A stretch of DNA of 17,219 bases from Verrucomicrobia bacterium SCGC AAA164-M04 (lineage in GTDB: Bacteria > Verrucomicrobiota > Verrucomicrobiae > Verrucomicrobiales > Akkermansiaceae). Shown here one piece after another: positions 1 to 7,737 of this stretch; the stretch's first letter is position 1, and the number at the start of each line of letters is the position of its first letter. The stretch covers positions 1 to 17,219 of the forward strand of contig KB912154.1 of the NCBI GenBank assembly GCA_000383735.1, in the 5' to 3' direction. Under the pieces are notes generated by a model, which searched no databases, was not told the DNA's origin, and was given only the letters and a program-made list of their open reading frames with translations. The translations under genes and the position numbers were made by a program.

Positions 1-391
1 GACCTCCTTTGTTTCGCTGATTGAAAAGACTGGCTGTTTAATGGATTTGATTTTTATGCATGAGAAGCCGCAAATTTACACTGCGGGCCGTACTGTGGCA
101 CGAACGAATGATCTTATCGGGGCTCTCGCGCGAGTTGAGGGAATCGATGAGGGTGAGTATGAGTCTTTGGGACGATTGATTGTTAAAAATGACAATAAAC
201 TTACTACGTGTGTGGTGGTTCTCTCTGGCTGGTCTTTGGAGAGAAGAGGATTTTTGGAACGATTGCGAGGAAGCGGATTAACTTTGATTATTTATGCGAT
301 TGGCGGAGGGGATCCTCCAGAAGATGCGTTGCTCTGCAAAGTGAAATGGTTGAGGTGGGACACTATCGAGAAGGACTTAATGACAAGATGA
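1..391 (+). CDS. DUF58 domain protein, C-terminal part (5' end outside window)
   Basis: The reading frame is open from base 2 to the TGA at 389-391, so the gene enters from the left edge and only about 130 C-terminal residues are visible. The fragment reads SLIEKTGCLMDLIFMHEK, then a TAGR segment, then a hydrophobic strand (TTCVVVLSGW) and a second one (LTLIIYAIGGG). This pattern resembles the C-terminal part of DUF58 (von Willebrand factor A-like fold) proteins, which end in a strand-rich domain after a conserved tGR. The stop codon overlaps the ATG of the next gene, a transglutaminase membrane protein, as ATGA. DUF58 genes are commonly placed between a MoxR-type AAA ATPase and a transglutaminase gene, and this neighbourhood supports the call. 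The molecular role of the family is poorly defined. Identification rests on fragment similarity and context, so confidence is moderate. Confidence 0.65.
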   Translation, partial: TSFVSLIEKTGCLMDLIFMHEKPQIYTAGRTVARTNDLIGALARVEGIDEGEYESLGRLIVKNDNKLTTCVVVLSGWSLERRGFLERLRGSGLTLIIYAIGGGDPPEDALLCKVKWLRWDTIEKDLMTR

Positions 392-2607
392 GAGGGGAGT
401 CTGAGAGTAATATGTTATCGGCACCACCTCGTTTGCTTTTGGGTGTCTCTTTTTTATTTTGGGGTGGAATGCATGATCACGCTGTGGCGGGATTGATTGC
501 TGCGGTTTTGATTGAGGGGCGTCATTGGGTTAATCTTCGTTGGGACTTCACAACTAAAGCCTTCGCAAGATCTTGGCAGTTGTCGGTGATCGTTCTTATC
601 CTATCAGCTCTAGCTCTGCTACAGAAAGATGATTTGAAAGCGATCGATTTTCTGAACCTTTTATCGTGGCTCCCTTTCATGATGTTACCTTTAATTCTCA
701 CTCAGCAATATGTGAGGGAAGGGGGGGTTCCAATGGTGACCTTTTCTTTTATTGCGAGGCGAAAAGCGGCGATCGATAGAAAAGCGGGACGTCAAGTTGA
801 GACGAATTCAATTCACTTAGGCTATCCATACTTATTTCTGGTCATGATTGCAGCCGGAATGGGAGTAGGCTCTTTAAGATGGGTAGAGACGATTGATTTT
901 CGTTATCCAGTCGGCGTGGTGATTCTTTTTGGTTGGGCTATTTTCACCCTTGATGGCCGGCCGATTCGCCAGCGCGCATGGATAATTGCTTACCTGATTT
1001 CAATTATCATGACGCTTGGAATGTTATGGGGCGTTTTGAAGGTCTATGATCATTTTGTTAAGGGTTATGCTAGTAGCGGAGGGAAGGTGACTTCCACCCA
1101 GCAAACCCAGACTTCGTTAGGCAGGATTCGCGAGTTACAACTCAGTCACAAAATAGAGTGGCGATATTTTCATGAAAATGGGTTAACTCCAAAGCTGTTA
1201 AAGCTTGCTTCATACAATGAGCCATTGGGAGATATTTGGCAGGCTCGAACTCGGATTCTCGAACTTGCAGAGCAAATTCCAGACGGACGGAAATTTACAG
1301 GTGATTTCGAGGTCCTTCTCTCCGATGGTGAAGATTCATTTCTCTTTGTGGACGAGGAACGGGAGCGGGGTTATGACATCGAGGGCCGGATACGAGGGCT
1401 GATTGAAGATGAAGGATTGGTCCCTCACTTAGGTAGCACTAATCGTTTTGAAGGGGTTCCCAGTGAAATCGTGGCGGTAAATTCCATGGGCTCGGTTAAG
1501 ATGATTGGGGTGAATCAAGGTGCGATGGACGCCAAGGTCCAAGCGGGTTCCGGGATGAAAGAAATGCGGCTAGATCCAACCGATCTGGATTTGACTTATC
1601 CAAAGGCCGAAGAAAAGGGGCTTGAAGAGTTTCTCAAGGGGATTGGACTTAGCCTTCCTGAGGTCGGTCGACATCCTACGAGAGCTTTGGCTAGAAAAGT
1701 TGGGAGAGAGACTGGGCCGCCAGATCTTTCCATCGAAAAGTTCCGTGATGTTAAAGCTAAGATTGGAGGAGCCTTCTTTGATGTTGATAAGTTTGAATAC
1801 AGCCTTTTCTTAACCGGGAACGACAGGAATGCCCCAATCACTGAGTTCTTGAAAATTGAGAGAAAAGGCCACTGTGAATATTTTGCAGGAGCAACTGCAA
1901 TGCTAATGCGAAGAATGGGAGTTCCCTGCCGATACGCCGTTGGGTATTCATTACATGAGAGAGGATTTAGTGAGCAGGAATGGATTTTGCGGGGGCAACA
2001 TGCTCACGCATGGGTCGAGGCTTATGTGGGAGGCACTTGGGTAAATGAGCGCAATGGGGACGTTGATGTATGGAGGTGCCGTGGAGGAGAGTGGGTCGAT
2101 GTGGATTTAACTCCACCTGATTGGGTGAATTTCCAGAAAGCTCATTCATGGTATCAGGTGGGGTATGACTGGTTTCAGGATTTCCGTACAAGTTTAGAAC
2201 TCTGGCTGAACCAGTTTGGCGTTTTTGACCGGGTTTTGAAGGGGGTGGTTCTGGTTGGGCTCCTTTTGCTGATATTCGTGATTTATCGGTTGGTCTTGAC
2301 TAGAAAGCGGAGGGTTTTGGATACGTGGGAACAATCTATTCGCGAAACCGGATTATTAAAAGATTTTGAAAAGTGGCTTACAAAACGAGTCGGAGAGCGT
2401 CCTCGCTCGATGCCTATGTCAACATGGTTACGTCGCTCGTTACCTTCTGGATGTGATGAGTTTGTGCTGCTTTATGAGAGAACCGCGTTTGGTGCTGATG
2501 ATAGTGGAGTGAGTTTGGAACGCTCAATTTGGATTGTTAAACAACTTTGGGAAAATCGCGAAAAAACCCCAGGGACGAAAGACGTCCGCGGGGTTGATGG
2601 ATGTTAA
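388..2607 (+). CDS. Membrane transglutaminase-like protein (TgpA type, DUF3488 plus transglutaminase core)
   Basis: About 739 residues from the ATG at 388, which overlaps the DUF58 stop as ATGA; ATG 412 is a possible alternative start. The N-terminal part has about six hydrophobic segments (roughly residues 14-38, 63-80, 92-110, 145-165, 173-190, 196-218), as in DUF3488/TgpA proteins. A soluble region follows that carries a papain-like transglutaminase core: Cys496 in GHCEYFAGA, His540 in QHAHAWVEAY and Asp573 in VDVDLTPPDW form the expected Cys-His-Asp triad. A further transmembrane helix lies near 619-638, and a cytoplasmic C-terminal tail follows (DUF4129-like position). The family is thought to act at the inner membrane with the core facing the periplasm; the substrate is unknown. 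The last 15 or so codons also contain the apparent terminator of the opposing gene. The family call is firm; the biological role is not. Confidence 0.9.
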   Translation: MRGESESNMLSAPPRLLLGVSFLFWGGMHDHAVAGLIAAVLIEGRHWVNLRWDFTTKAFARSWQLSVIVLILSALALLQKDDLKAIDFLNLLSWLPFMMLPLILTQQYVREGGVPMVTFSFIARRKAAIDRKAGRQVETNSIHLGYPYLFLVMIAAGMGVGSLRWVETIDFRYPVGVVILFGWAIFTLDGRPIRQRAWIIAYLISIIMTLGMLWGVLKVYDHFVKGYASSGGKVTSTQQTQTSLGRIRELQLSHKIEWRYFHENGLTPKLLKLASYNEPLGDIWQARTRILELAEQIPDGRKFTGDFEVLLSDGEDSFLFVDEERERGYDIEGRIRGLIEDEGLVPHLGSTNRFEGVPSEIVAVNSMGSVKMIGVNQGAMDAKVQAGSGMKEMRLDPTDLDLTYPKAEEKGLEEFLKGIGLSLPEVGRHPTRALARKVGRETGPPDLSIEKFRDVKAKIGGAFFDVDKFEYSLFLTGNDRNAPITEFLKIERKGHCEYFAGATAMLMRRMGVPCRYAVGYSLHERGFSEQEWILRGQHAHAWVEAYVGGTWVNERNGDVDVWRCRGGEWVDVDLTPPDWVNFQKAHSWYQVGYDWFQDFRTSLELWLNQFGVFDRVLKGVVLVGLLLLIFVIYRLVLTRKRRVLDTWEQSIRETGLLKDFEKWLTKRVGERPRSMPMSTWLRRSLPSGCDEFVLLYERTAFGADDSGVSLERSIWIVKQLWENREKTPGTKDVRGVDGC
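2561..2595 (-). terminator. Intrinsic terminator of the DUF5069 gene, inside the transglutaminase CDS
   Basis: On the minus strand AACCCC..GGACG and CGTCC..GGGGTT form a stem of 11 pairs interrupted by a two-base internal mismatch, with a loop of about 5 bases. It is followed at once by a run of six or more T (A-run 2561-2566 on the plus strand). It lies about 25-55 bases past the DUF5069 stop and overlaps the last codons of the convergent transglutaminase gene. Confidence 0.75.
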
Positions 2608-2618
2608 GATCAGGAATT

Positions 2619-3062
2619 TTATCCTTTAATTTCTGCGTTGTAGAAATCTTGCCAATCTTCAAGGTTGTTGAGATTTACAGCGTCAAGGATCGCGCCGGTA
2701 TCGGCGATGCCAACAGACTCGAGAATGGTGGTGCGGGTTGCGTCGTCATGGTTGTAACCAACAACAGCAGCGTTGTGTGTATCGATCGCCTCATTGTCGA
2801 GGGAGCCTCCTTTTTGGTCGAGGATCCATTGTTCACACTGGGTGTAAGAAGGCTTATTTTCTTTGATGTAGGCTAAGAATGCTTCGCGCTCAATGCCGAG
2901 TGCGTCGAGAGTCATCTGGTCGAAGCCAGCACCTGCAGCTGGATAATCGCTGTGGAGCTTGCCGGCAGCGTCAAGGGAAGCTTTTTGCCAGAGACGAGGA
3001 AGGTGAAGCACGCCGAGAGGACCTGCGATTCCGGAAGTGACGAGAGGAATGATTTGGCTCAT
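2619..3062 (-). CDS. DUF5069 domain protein
   Basis: 147 residues from an ATG at 3062. The sequence starts MSQIIPLVTSGIAGPLGVLH and contains GAGFDQMTLD, a KPSYTQCEQW segment, AGYNHDD-like VVGYNHDDATR and a C-terminal VNLNNLEDWQDF. I recognise these as the conserved blocks of DUF5069, a small, probably cytoplasmic family common in Verrucomicrobia and Planctomycetes. No signal peptide or membrane segment is visible. The family has no established function that I know of. The gene is transcribed alone toward the transglutaminase gene, with 11 bases between the two stop codons, and has its own terminator-like hairpin. Its promoter must lie in the 162-base gap shared with the divergent helicase gene. 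No strong Shine-Dalgarno sequence is seen before the ATG. Confidence 0.85.
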   Translation of the reverse strand: MSQIIPLVTSGIAGPLGVLHLPRLWQKASLDAAGKLHSDYPAAGAGFDQMTLDALGIEREAFLAYIKENKPSYTQCEQWILDQKGGSLDNEAIDTHNAAVVGYNHDDATRTTILESVGIADTGAILDAVNLNNLEDWQDFYNAEIKG

Positions 3063-3224
3063 TGCTTTAGTAGTTTTATGGTTTTAATTAAACGAGGGCC
3101 GAAATATTCACCCCCCCACAAGGTATTAGCTAGAGGTGCCTTGTATGGCAAACGCTAATTCGAAGGATGTTCTCAACCAATCCTTGTTTTTTGAATTGTG
3201 GCAGAGTTTTCTTAGGGCAACACG
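3063..3224. promoter_or_regulatory. Divergent intergenic region with an imperfect inverted repeat
   Basis: This gap must hold promoters for DUF5069 (minus) and the helicase (plus), but I cannot assign -35/-10 boxes with confidence. An imperfect hairpin spans 3125-3159: ATTAGC (3125-3130) pairs with GCTAAT (3154-3159), and TGCC (3137-3140) with GGCA (3147-3150), separated by unpaired bases. A 10-bp palindrome TTTAATTAAA lies at 3083-3092. AGGG at 3214-3217 is a plausible weak ribosome binding site seven bases before the helicase ATG. Confidence 0.35.
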
Positions 3225-5217
3225 ATGTCTGCCGGATTTTCCATCGAATCACTGAATAAAGCACAGCGTGAAGCTGTCTTGGCCCTCAATGGGCCGATTC
3301 TCATTCTGGCGGGTGCTGGGACGGGTAAAACGAGGACTGTAACTTGCCGGATGTCGGCTCTCTTGGAAAACGGAGTGGACGCTGAAAATGTTCTCGCGGT
3401 GACGTTTACCAATAAATCAGCGGCGGAGATGGCAGAGCGCGTTATGGGAATGGTGGGAAAGAAACGGGGAAAGGCTTTAACTGTTTGCACCTTCCATTCG
3501 CTATGTCTGCGGATCCTTAAACGGGATATTGAGTCGCTTGGCTATAAGAAGAAGTTCGCCGTGATGGCTGGAGGAGATCAGACAGGAATGATTCGCCAGC
3601 TCATTGTTCGGAAAGGAGGCCGAAAAATAAATTTAAAACCTGCTGAGGTAATGAGCGAGATTTCAAAGGCGAAAAATGCTGAACTGCCTCTTTCGGGAAT
3701 CGAGGATGATCTCATTGCCGAGATTGCGGTAGCCTATCAAAATGAACTACGGGCCCAAAATGCAGTTGATTTTGATGACCTTCTTCTTCTGGCAGAAAGG
3801 GCTCTTCGGGAGTATCCGGAGGTGCGGGGATATTGGCAGGATAAGTTTCGCTATGTAACGGTGGACGAGTTTCAGGATACCAATAGCCTGCAAATGAAGT
3901 TGCTTCAGCAATTAGTTGGCGAGCCTTACAATATTTGTGTGGTGGGCGATGATGATCAGTCGATTTATGGATGGAGGGGCGCGCAGGTTGCTAATATTTT
4001 GCAATTCGAACGATTTTTCCCCAATCCAAAAATCATTCGACTGGAGGAGAATTATCGGAGCACTCAGGCGGTTCTAGAGGTCGCGAATAGCCTGATTCGG
4101 CATAATGTAGGGCGGCGTGAAAAGAAATTAAGACCTACAATACCGGGTGGTGATTTGGTCCGTTTAGTTTCTATGCCAGGTGATCAAGAGGAATCAGAAT
4201 GGATTGTCTCCGAGATTGTGATGCAACGCGAGGAAGGTCGGGTTTTGGAGGATTTCGCCATTCTTTTTCGGACGAACGGTCAAATTCGCAAAATGGAGGA
4301 AGTTTTGCGTGAGGAGAAGATACCTTACCGAATGGTTGGAGCACAAAGTTTCTACGACCGAAAGGAGGTGCGGGATGTTCTCAGCTATGTCCAAGTTCTC
4401 AATCAACCAAAATTGGATATTCCCTTACTTCGGATCCTCAATACCCCTCCACGTGGGATTGGAAACACAACCTCGATGGCAGCTTTAGATTGGAGCCGCG
4501 AAAAGGATCAGAGCATTTGGGAGACATTAATCGATGGTGATTTTTTGGTTCAAGTTTCCAAGAAGGTGAGGAATTCAATTCAGACTTTCACAGGTCAGGT
4601 GGAAGAGGTTCGAAGGAGTCTGGTTGATGGGGTGCATGCTGGAATAGCAATGGATCAATGGCTACGAGAAATGGATTTTCATGAGTGGTTGATGCGCCAA
4701 TGCAAGACGGATAAAGAGAAAGATGCCCGAAGAGAGGGTGTCTCGACAACCATTGCATCCCTGACCGAAGCAATTAAAAAGGGGAAGAGCCTCAATGACT
4801 TCCTTGACCAAGCCGCGCTCGATGCTGAAAAAGAGGATGATCTAGAAAAAAAAGAGTGGTGTGACACTCATTACACTTCATGCAGCAAAGGGTTTGGAAT
4901 ATCCGATCGTTTATTTGGTGGGCCTCGAAGAAGGGATTCTTCCTCATAAAAGAAGTCTCGAAGAGGGAACACGTGATGAAGAGAGGCGTCTTCTCTATGT
5001 AGGAATAACGCGGGCGCAGGAAAAAATGACGATGACTTACTGCGCTACGCGAGTGAAATGGGGGAAAGAAGAAGCTTGCGAGGCAAGTAGTTTTATTCGG
5101 GAATTAAACCCTGATTGGGTTCATGAGGAAGGCTACGAGGATATCATGGGTGCCGAGGCCTCCGAGGAGGAACTTCGAGGTTTCTTTAGCGCGATGTCAG
5201 CAATATTAGATGAATAA
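3225..5217 (+). CDS. Rep/PcrA/UvrD-type superfamily 1 DNA helicase, frameshifted as read
   Basis: Read with one base removed, this gene encodes about 663 residues, close to Rep (about 670) and shorter than typical UvrD/PcrA. It would be a 3'-5' ATP-dependent DNA helicase used in replication restart or repair. Visible SF1A motifs are Walker A GAGTGKT (residues 30-36), Ia TFTNKSAAEMAERV, Walker B DEFQDTN (near 214), III DDDQSIYGWRGAQ, IV ILFRTNGQ, V TLHAAKGLEYP and VI EERRLLYVGITRAQEK. Motifs I-IV are in the frame starting at 3225, which ends at 4949. Motifs V-VI are in the +1 frame, which ends at 5217. The switch fits exactly at the A8 run 4846-4853, where seven A would give the expected DLEKKSGVTLITLH. 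Without correction the product would lose motifs V-VI and should be inactive. An AGGG precedes the ATG by 7 bases. The family is certain; the exact subfamily (rep or pcrA) is not. Confidence 0.92.
4846..4853 (+). other. A8 run at the frameshift in the helicase gene
   Basis: Eight consecutive A residues follow the codons for DDLE. Frame 0 continues as EKKEWCDTHYT, which is unlike any helicase. Removing one A gives EKKSGVTLITLHAAKG, the normal lead-in to motif V. A sequencing or assembly error, a true mutation, or transcriptional slippage on the A run could each explain it. A ribosomal -1 shift would not, because the -1 frame reaches a stop within a few codons. Confidence 0.85.
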
Positions 5218-5250
5218 AAAAGCTCTCCGTCCAAGGTGAGGGAGAGCTTT
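5216..5250 (-). terminator. Intrinsic terminator between the convergent helicase and PEP-CTERM genes
   Basis: A perfect 10-bp stem, AAAGCTCTCC (5219-5228) with GGAGAGCTTT (5241-5250), encloses a 12-base loop. On the minus strand the stem runs into six T (A-run 5216-5221), which is a classic terminator for the PEP-CTERM gene. On the plus strand the hairpin is followed only by a T-poor GGAAGTTTGAGG, so termination of the helicase transcript there would be weaker. The A-run includes the last base of the helicase stop codon. Confidence 0.8.
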
Positions 5251-5277
5251 GGAAGTTTGAGGTTCCCTGATTAGAGA

Positions 5278-5904
5278 TTAGGTGCGCCTACGACGCCCTG
5301 CGAATAATGCTGCTCCAATTAAGACGGAAAGAATACTGCTTGGTTCTGGAACAGCAATTGAAGTTCGAAACGGATTTGCGCTATCTTCCCAGAACATAAG
5401 TGGATCATTTGTGCTCGAGATCGAAGGGGTAGGAGGTTGGTTCGTTACAATTCCCGGATCATTAAAAACCCAAGTCGAAACATCACGAACTACCGTGTTA
5501 TATGCCGCTCCGTCGATTAGGCTTTCAGTGGTATCAAAGATTCGGAAGCCCAAACGCACCGGAAACCCGAGAGGGAGTGAATCTCCAAGATCGGTATCAA
5601 GGGTAGAACTGATCTGAAAGGCCGATTCGAATCCACCGCCGGCGTCGAAGGTTCCGATCACTTCTCCAGGATTTGATGAGCCAACTCCTAAGAAGGGGCT
5701 GAAAGTATCCCAGTCTACACTCGTGAAATCATCACCGCTTTTTGATGGCGCAACCCCCAAGAAGTATCCCAATTGGACTTGGGAACCATTGGGTAGATTG
5801 TTGCCTGATGCATCGAGGAGATTTGCAAACGCGCCCCCTCCGATCGAAACGGTTGCTGCATTCGTTACGCCGCTTAAAAGGACGAGTGCCAAAGATGTTT
5901 TCAT
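5278..5904 (-). CDS. PEP-CTERM sorting-domain protein
   Basis: 208 residues from the ATG at 5904; an in-frame TTG at 5916 is less likely because the signal peptide then has a longer, poorer lead. Residues 1-16 form a signal peptide (MKTSLALVLLSGVTNA, cleavage likely after NAA or NA). The C-terminus has the full PEP-CTERM tripartite signal: VPEPSS at about 185-190, a short hydrophobic helix (LSVLIGAALFAG), and a basic RRRR end. Such proteins are exported and processed by an exosortase, and are linked to exopolysaccharide or biofilm matrix. The central part is Gly/Asp/Ser rich and has a segment reading LGFRIFDTTE that occurs in similar Verrucomicrobia/Planctomycetes proteins; its function is unknown. 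It lies 59 bases downstream of the TIGR02597-like gene on the same strand, and a strong terminator follows it. No exosortase gene is visible in the window. Confidence 0.9.
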   Translation of the reverse strand: MKTSLALVLLSGVTNAATVSIGGGAFANLLDASGNNLPNGSQVQLGYFLGVAPSKSGDDFTSVDWDTFSPFLGVGSSNPGEVIGTFDAGGGFESAFQISSTLDTDLGDSLPLGFPVRLGFRIFDTTESLIDGAAYNTVVRDVSTWVFNDPGIVTNQPPTPSISSTNDPLMFWEDSANPFRTSIAVPEPSSILSVLIGAALFAGRRRRT

Positions 5905-5963
5905 TATATTTTTCAAGATTTTCGGGGCTTCTAGCTTTTGATTTCTCTAGATCAAGGGAAAGT

Positions 5964-6983
5964 TTATTCGGAAAGAGGGTCGTAAGGAAGTGGCGCGGCG
6001 ACGATCCCCTCCGCCCCGCTGACCTCAGTTTCCCGGTTTACAAAAATCGCAGTGTTAGCAGCGATTGGAAGGGTGTTCGAGTTACCGAATTGGTTGCTAG
6101 CTGGGGCCCAATTTCCAAATCCATTCACAAGATAAGCATCCCAGCTACTGCCATTCCAGATGTAGAGGCGATCGTCGCTTTTCCAAAGATCGTCGTTTAA
6201 TGCAAGCCCAGCTAAGGTTGTTTCAACAGGAATACGTGTCGACAGAAGTTTTGTTTTAGTAATCGTCGAGATTTGGGGAACGGCTGGCACTTCGCCGAAG
6301 AGAGTGAGTTCGATTGCACTCGTCGCACTTCGCGAAATGAACATTCCCTCGTCTGGGAATATTACCGTGCCATTTTCGTTACCAAAAAGATTGGATGCCA
6401 AAGCCCAGTTTCCGAAACCGTTTTTTTGGAAAGACAGCCACTCGGAGCCGTCCCACACAAAAACCCGATCGTCGGGACTAAACTCACCAATTTTTGATGA
6501 AAAGATCGATCCAATTGTATTAGCTCCTCGAATTTTAACCGTTGTCGCTGAAGGGAAGCGATTTTGAAGTCCAGGTGTCTCAGAGTCTTTGTCACCGAGG
6601 AGGTCGAATGTAGTAAGGAGGGTCAACTGGCCATTACTGGTGTGTGAAGAAATCAAAAAAGCTTCTTCCGCTCCATTGGCATCGGTGATGTATGCGAGAT
6701 GTGGTTGTCCCGTCCATTGGTCCTGAGACCAATTTTGCCCAGTGATCGCTAGAGTTTGCGTGCTACCAGAAGGAGCAGCATTGTAATCACTATTGATTGT
6801 TGCAGACGAAGCAAATTCAAGATCGTTCAACAAAGTGACTGATATTCCTGTAATAGTAGGCTCGATTTCAGAGCTTGCAGCGGCAATTGCCAGCTTCGTG
6901 TATCCTTGGGGGATCGTGTAAATCGTCTCCGCGTGTAGCGGGGAAAGCGTAATGGTGGCAAAAGCTAAGCAGATATCCCTCAT
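5964..6983 (-). CDS. Secreted TIGR02597-like protein with internal repeats
   Basis: 339 residues from an ATG at 6983, preceded at good spacing by AAGGA. A signal peptide is visible (about residues 1-18, ending SPLHA before ETIY). The mature part opens with TIPQGYTKLAIAAASS, typical in my recollection of the Verrucomicrobia family TIGR02597, whose role is unknown. Two C-terminal repeats of about 48 residues are evident. One has DDRVFVWDGSEWLSF followed by GFGNWALASNLFGN, the other has DDRLYIWNGSSWDAY followed by GFGNWAPASNQFGN; each ends in a strand of the type MFISR/IFVNR. It has no PEP-CTERM anchor, so it is probably released to the periplasm or exterior. It could share a transcript with the PEP-CTERM gene 59 bases downstream. 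The family call is from memory of its motifs and was not checked by search. Confidence 0.8.
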   Translation of the reverse strand: MRDICLAFATITLSPLHAETIYTIPQGYTKLAIAAASSEIEPTITGISVTLLNDLEFASSATINSDYNAAPSGSTQTLAITGQNWSQDQWTGQPHLAYITDANGAEEAFLISSHTSNGQLTLLTTFDLLGDKDSETPGLQNRFPSATTVKIRGANTIGSIFSSKIGEFSPDDRVFVWDGSEWLSFQKNGFGNWALASNLFGNENGTVIFPDEGMFISRSATSAIELTLFGEVPAVPQISTITKTKLLSTRIPVETTLAGLALNDDLWKSDDRLYIWNGSSWDAYLVNGFGNWAPASNQFGNSNTLPIAANTAIFVNRETEVSGAEGIVAAPLPYDPLSE

Positions 6984-7413
6984 GTTTATCCTTAACCATC
7001 GAGCGTTAAGTTGTTCAATGCAAATGCAAATCGTTCTTTTTTTAAGTTCATGTCGAGTTGGTCCTCATGATTGGACGCCTCGATCGGCGATTTTAATCAA
7101 AGTCTAATGATCGCCTCGCTTGAGCCCGATTCACCGAGTGAATCTGTTTCGATGACATCCAAGTTAGACGGGGTTCGCTAAGCCAAGGTTTAGTTGACAA
7201 TTGCCGTGGTGCCCCCCCTTTGAGTTGTCGCCTCTGCAGCCATCATTAAGAGGCAAAACCTGAAAATTGGGCGTAGATAAAAAGAAAAGCAATTAAGAGT
7301 CAGGGTTTTGAGACCGTTATTACCCAAACGGGTTTCAGGTGTTGCGAAGAAGCAATCGTTAGCTAAACTCCTGCACTATCTTGAAGGCAGGTTATACTAT
7401 AGGGAACGAAAAG
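6984..7413. promoter_or_regulatory. Gene-poor divergent region upstream of the isc cluster
   Basis: No convincing gene or RNA is seen in these 430 bases. The region must hold promoters for the secreted protein (minus) and the isc cluster (plus). A TTGACA at 7194-7199 has no good -10 partner. A TATACT at 7393-7398 looks like a -10 box, but it has no -35 partner and sits only about 20 bases before the chosen iscA start. A perfect inverted repeat GATTCAC-CGA-GTGAATC occupies 7128-7144. A second, 6-bp pair GGCGAT/ATCGCC lies at 7086-7091 and 7110-7115. These may be an operator or weak hairpins. No match to the known IscR site consensus was recognised. Confidence 0.3.
7128..7144. repeat. Perfect 7-bp inverted repeat with 3-base spacer
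   Basis: GATTCAC (7128-7134) and GTGAATC (7138-7144) are exact reverse complements separated by CGA. It lies about 270 bases before iscA and 145 bases before the divergent secreted-protein gene. No T-run follows on either strand, so it is more like a dyad operator than a terminator. Chance occurrence cannot be excluded. Confidence 0.5.
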
Positions 7414-7737
7414 TTGGTTAAAGTTTTGGAGGGAGCCTCGCAACATCTGCGTGGGCTCTGGAAAAAGCAGGGGAAAGATGAGGGTGCCCTGAGGATTGCT
7501 GTTGTGGGTGGGGGGTGCAGTGGCCTTCAATACCAAATGGACTTGGTGGATGGCCCACGGGATCGTGATATTATGGTTTCAAGTAATGGCGTAAATGTCG
7601 TGATAGATCCCAAGAGTGCTCTCTTTGTGAGTGGCAGCGAGCTTGATTATTCCGATGATCTTCAGCAGGGCGGATTTAAGGTCAGCAACCCAAATGCGGT
7701 AGTGACTTGTTCCTGTGGCGAAAGTTTTGCAGCATGA
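7414..7737 (+). CDS. iscA: IscA/HesB-type iron-sulfur cluster assembly protein
   Basis: IscA is an A-type carrier that receives or delivers Fe-S clusters or iron. With the TTG at 7414 the protein has 107 residues, the same length as E. coli IscA. The conserved cysteines then fall at Cys35 (GGGCSGLQYQ), Cys99 and Cys101 (TCSCGESF), exactly the standard IscA positions. AGGGA at 7401-7405 is a plausible ribosome binding site 8 bases upstream, which decides this start over an in-frame TTG at 7381 that lacks one. The segment LDYSDDLQQGGFKVSNPNA matches the usual IscA region before the CxC. The TGA overlaps the ATG of hscB (ATGA), indicating translational coupling. The order iscA-hscB-hscA matches that of proteobacterial isc operons. 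An ErpA-like carrier is the main alternative; the operon context favours IscA. Confidence 0.9.
   Translation: MVKVLEGASQHLRGLWKKQGKDEGALRIAVVGGGCSGLQYQMDLVDGPRDRDIMVSSNGVNVVIDPKSALFVSGSELDYSDDLQQGGFKVSNPNAVVTCSCGESFAA

Noticed and set aside
208..387. Upstream in-frame extension of the transglutaminase gene
   Set aside because: It overlaps the conserved DUF58 coding sequence; the ATG at 388 in the ATGA overlap is a better start.
4847..4853. Programmed ribosomal -1 frameshift on A AAA AAA in the helicase
   Set aside because: The -1 frame reads into a TGA within a few codons; the correct frame needs +1, and no +1 signal or stimulatory structure was seen.
5742..6200. Plus-strand open frame of 152 codons across the PEP-CTERM and TIGR02597-like genes
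   Set aside because: It runs antisense across two genes with signal peptides and clear motifs, and has no similarity that I can see.
7393..7398. TATACT as a -10 promoter box for iscA
   Set aside because: No -35 partner was found at the right spacing, and transcription from it would start within or next to the ribosome binding site chosen for iscA.
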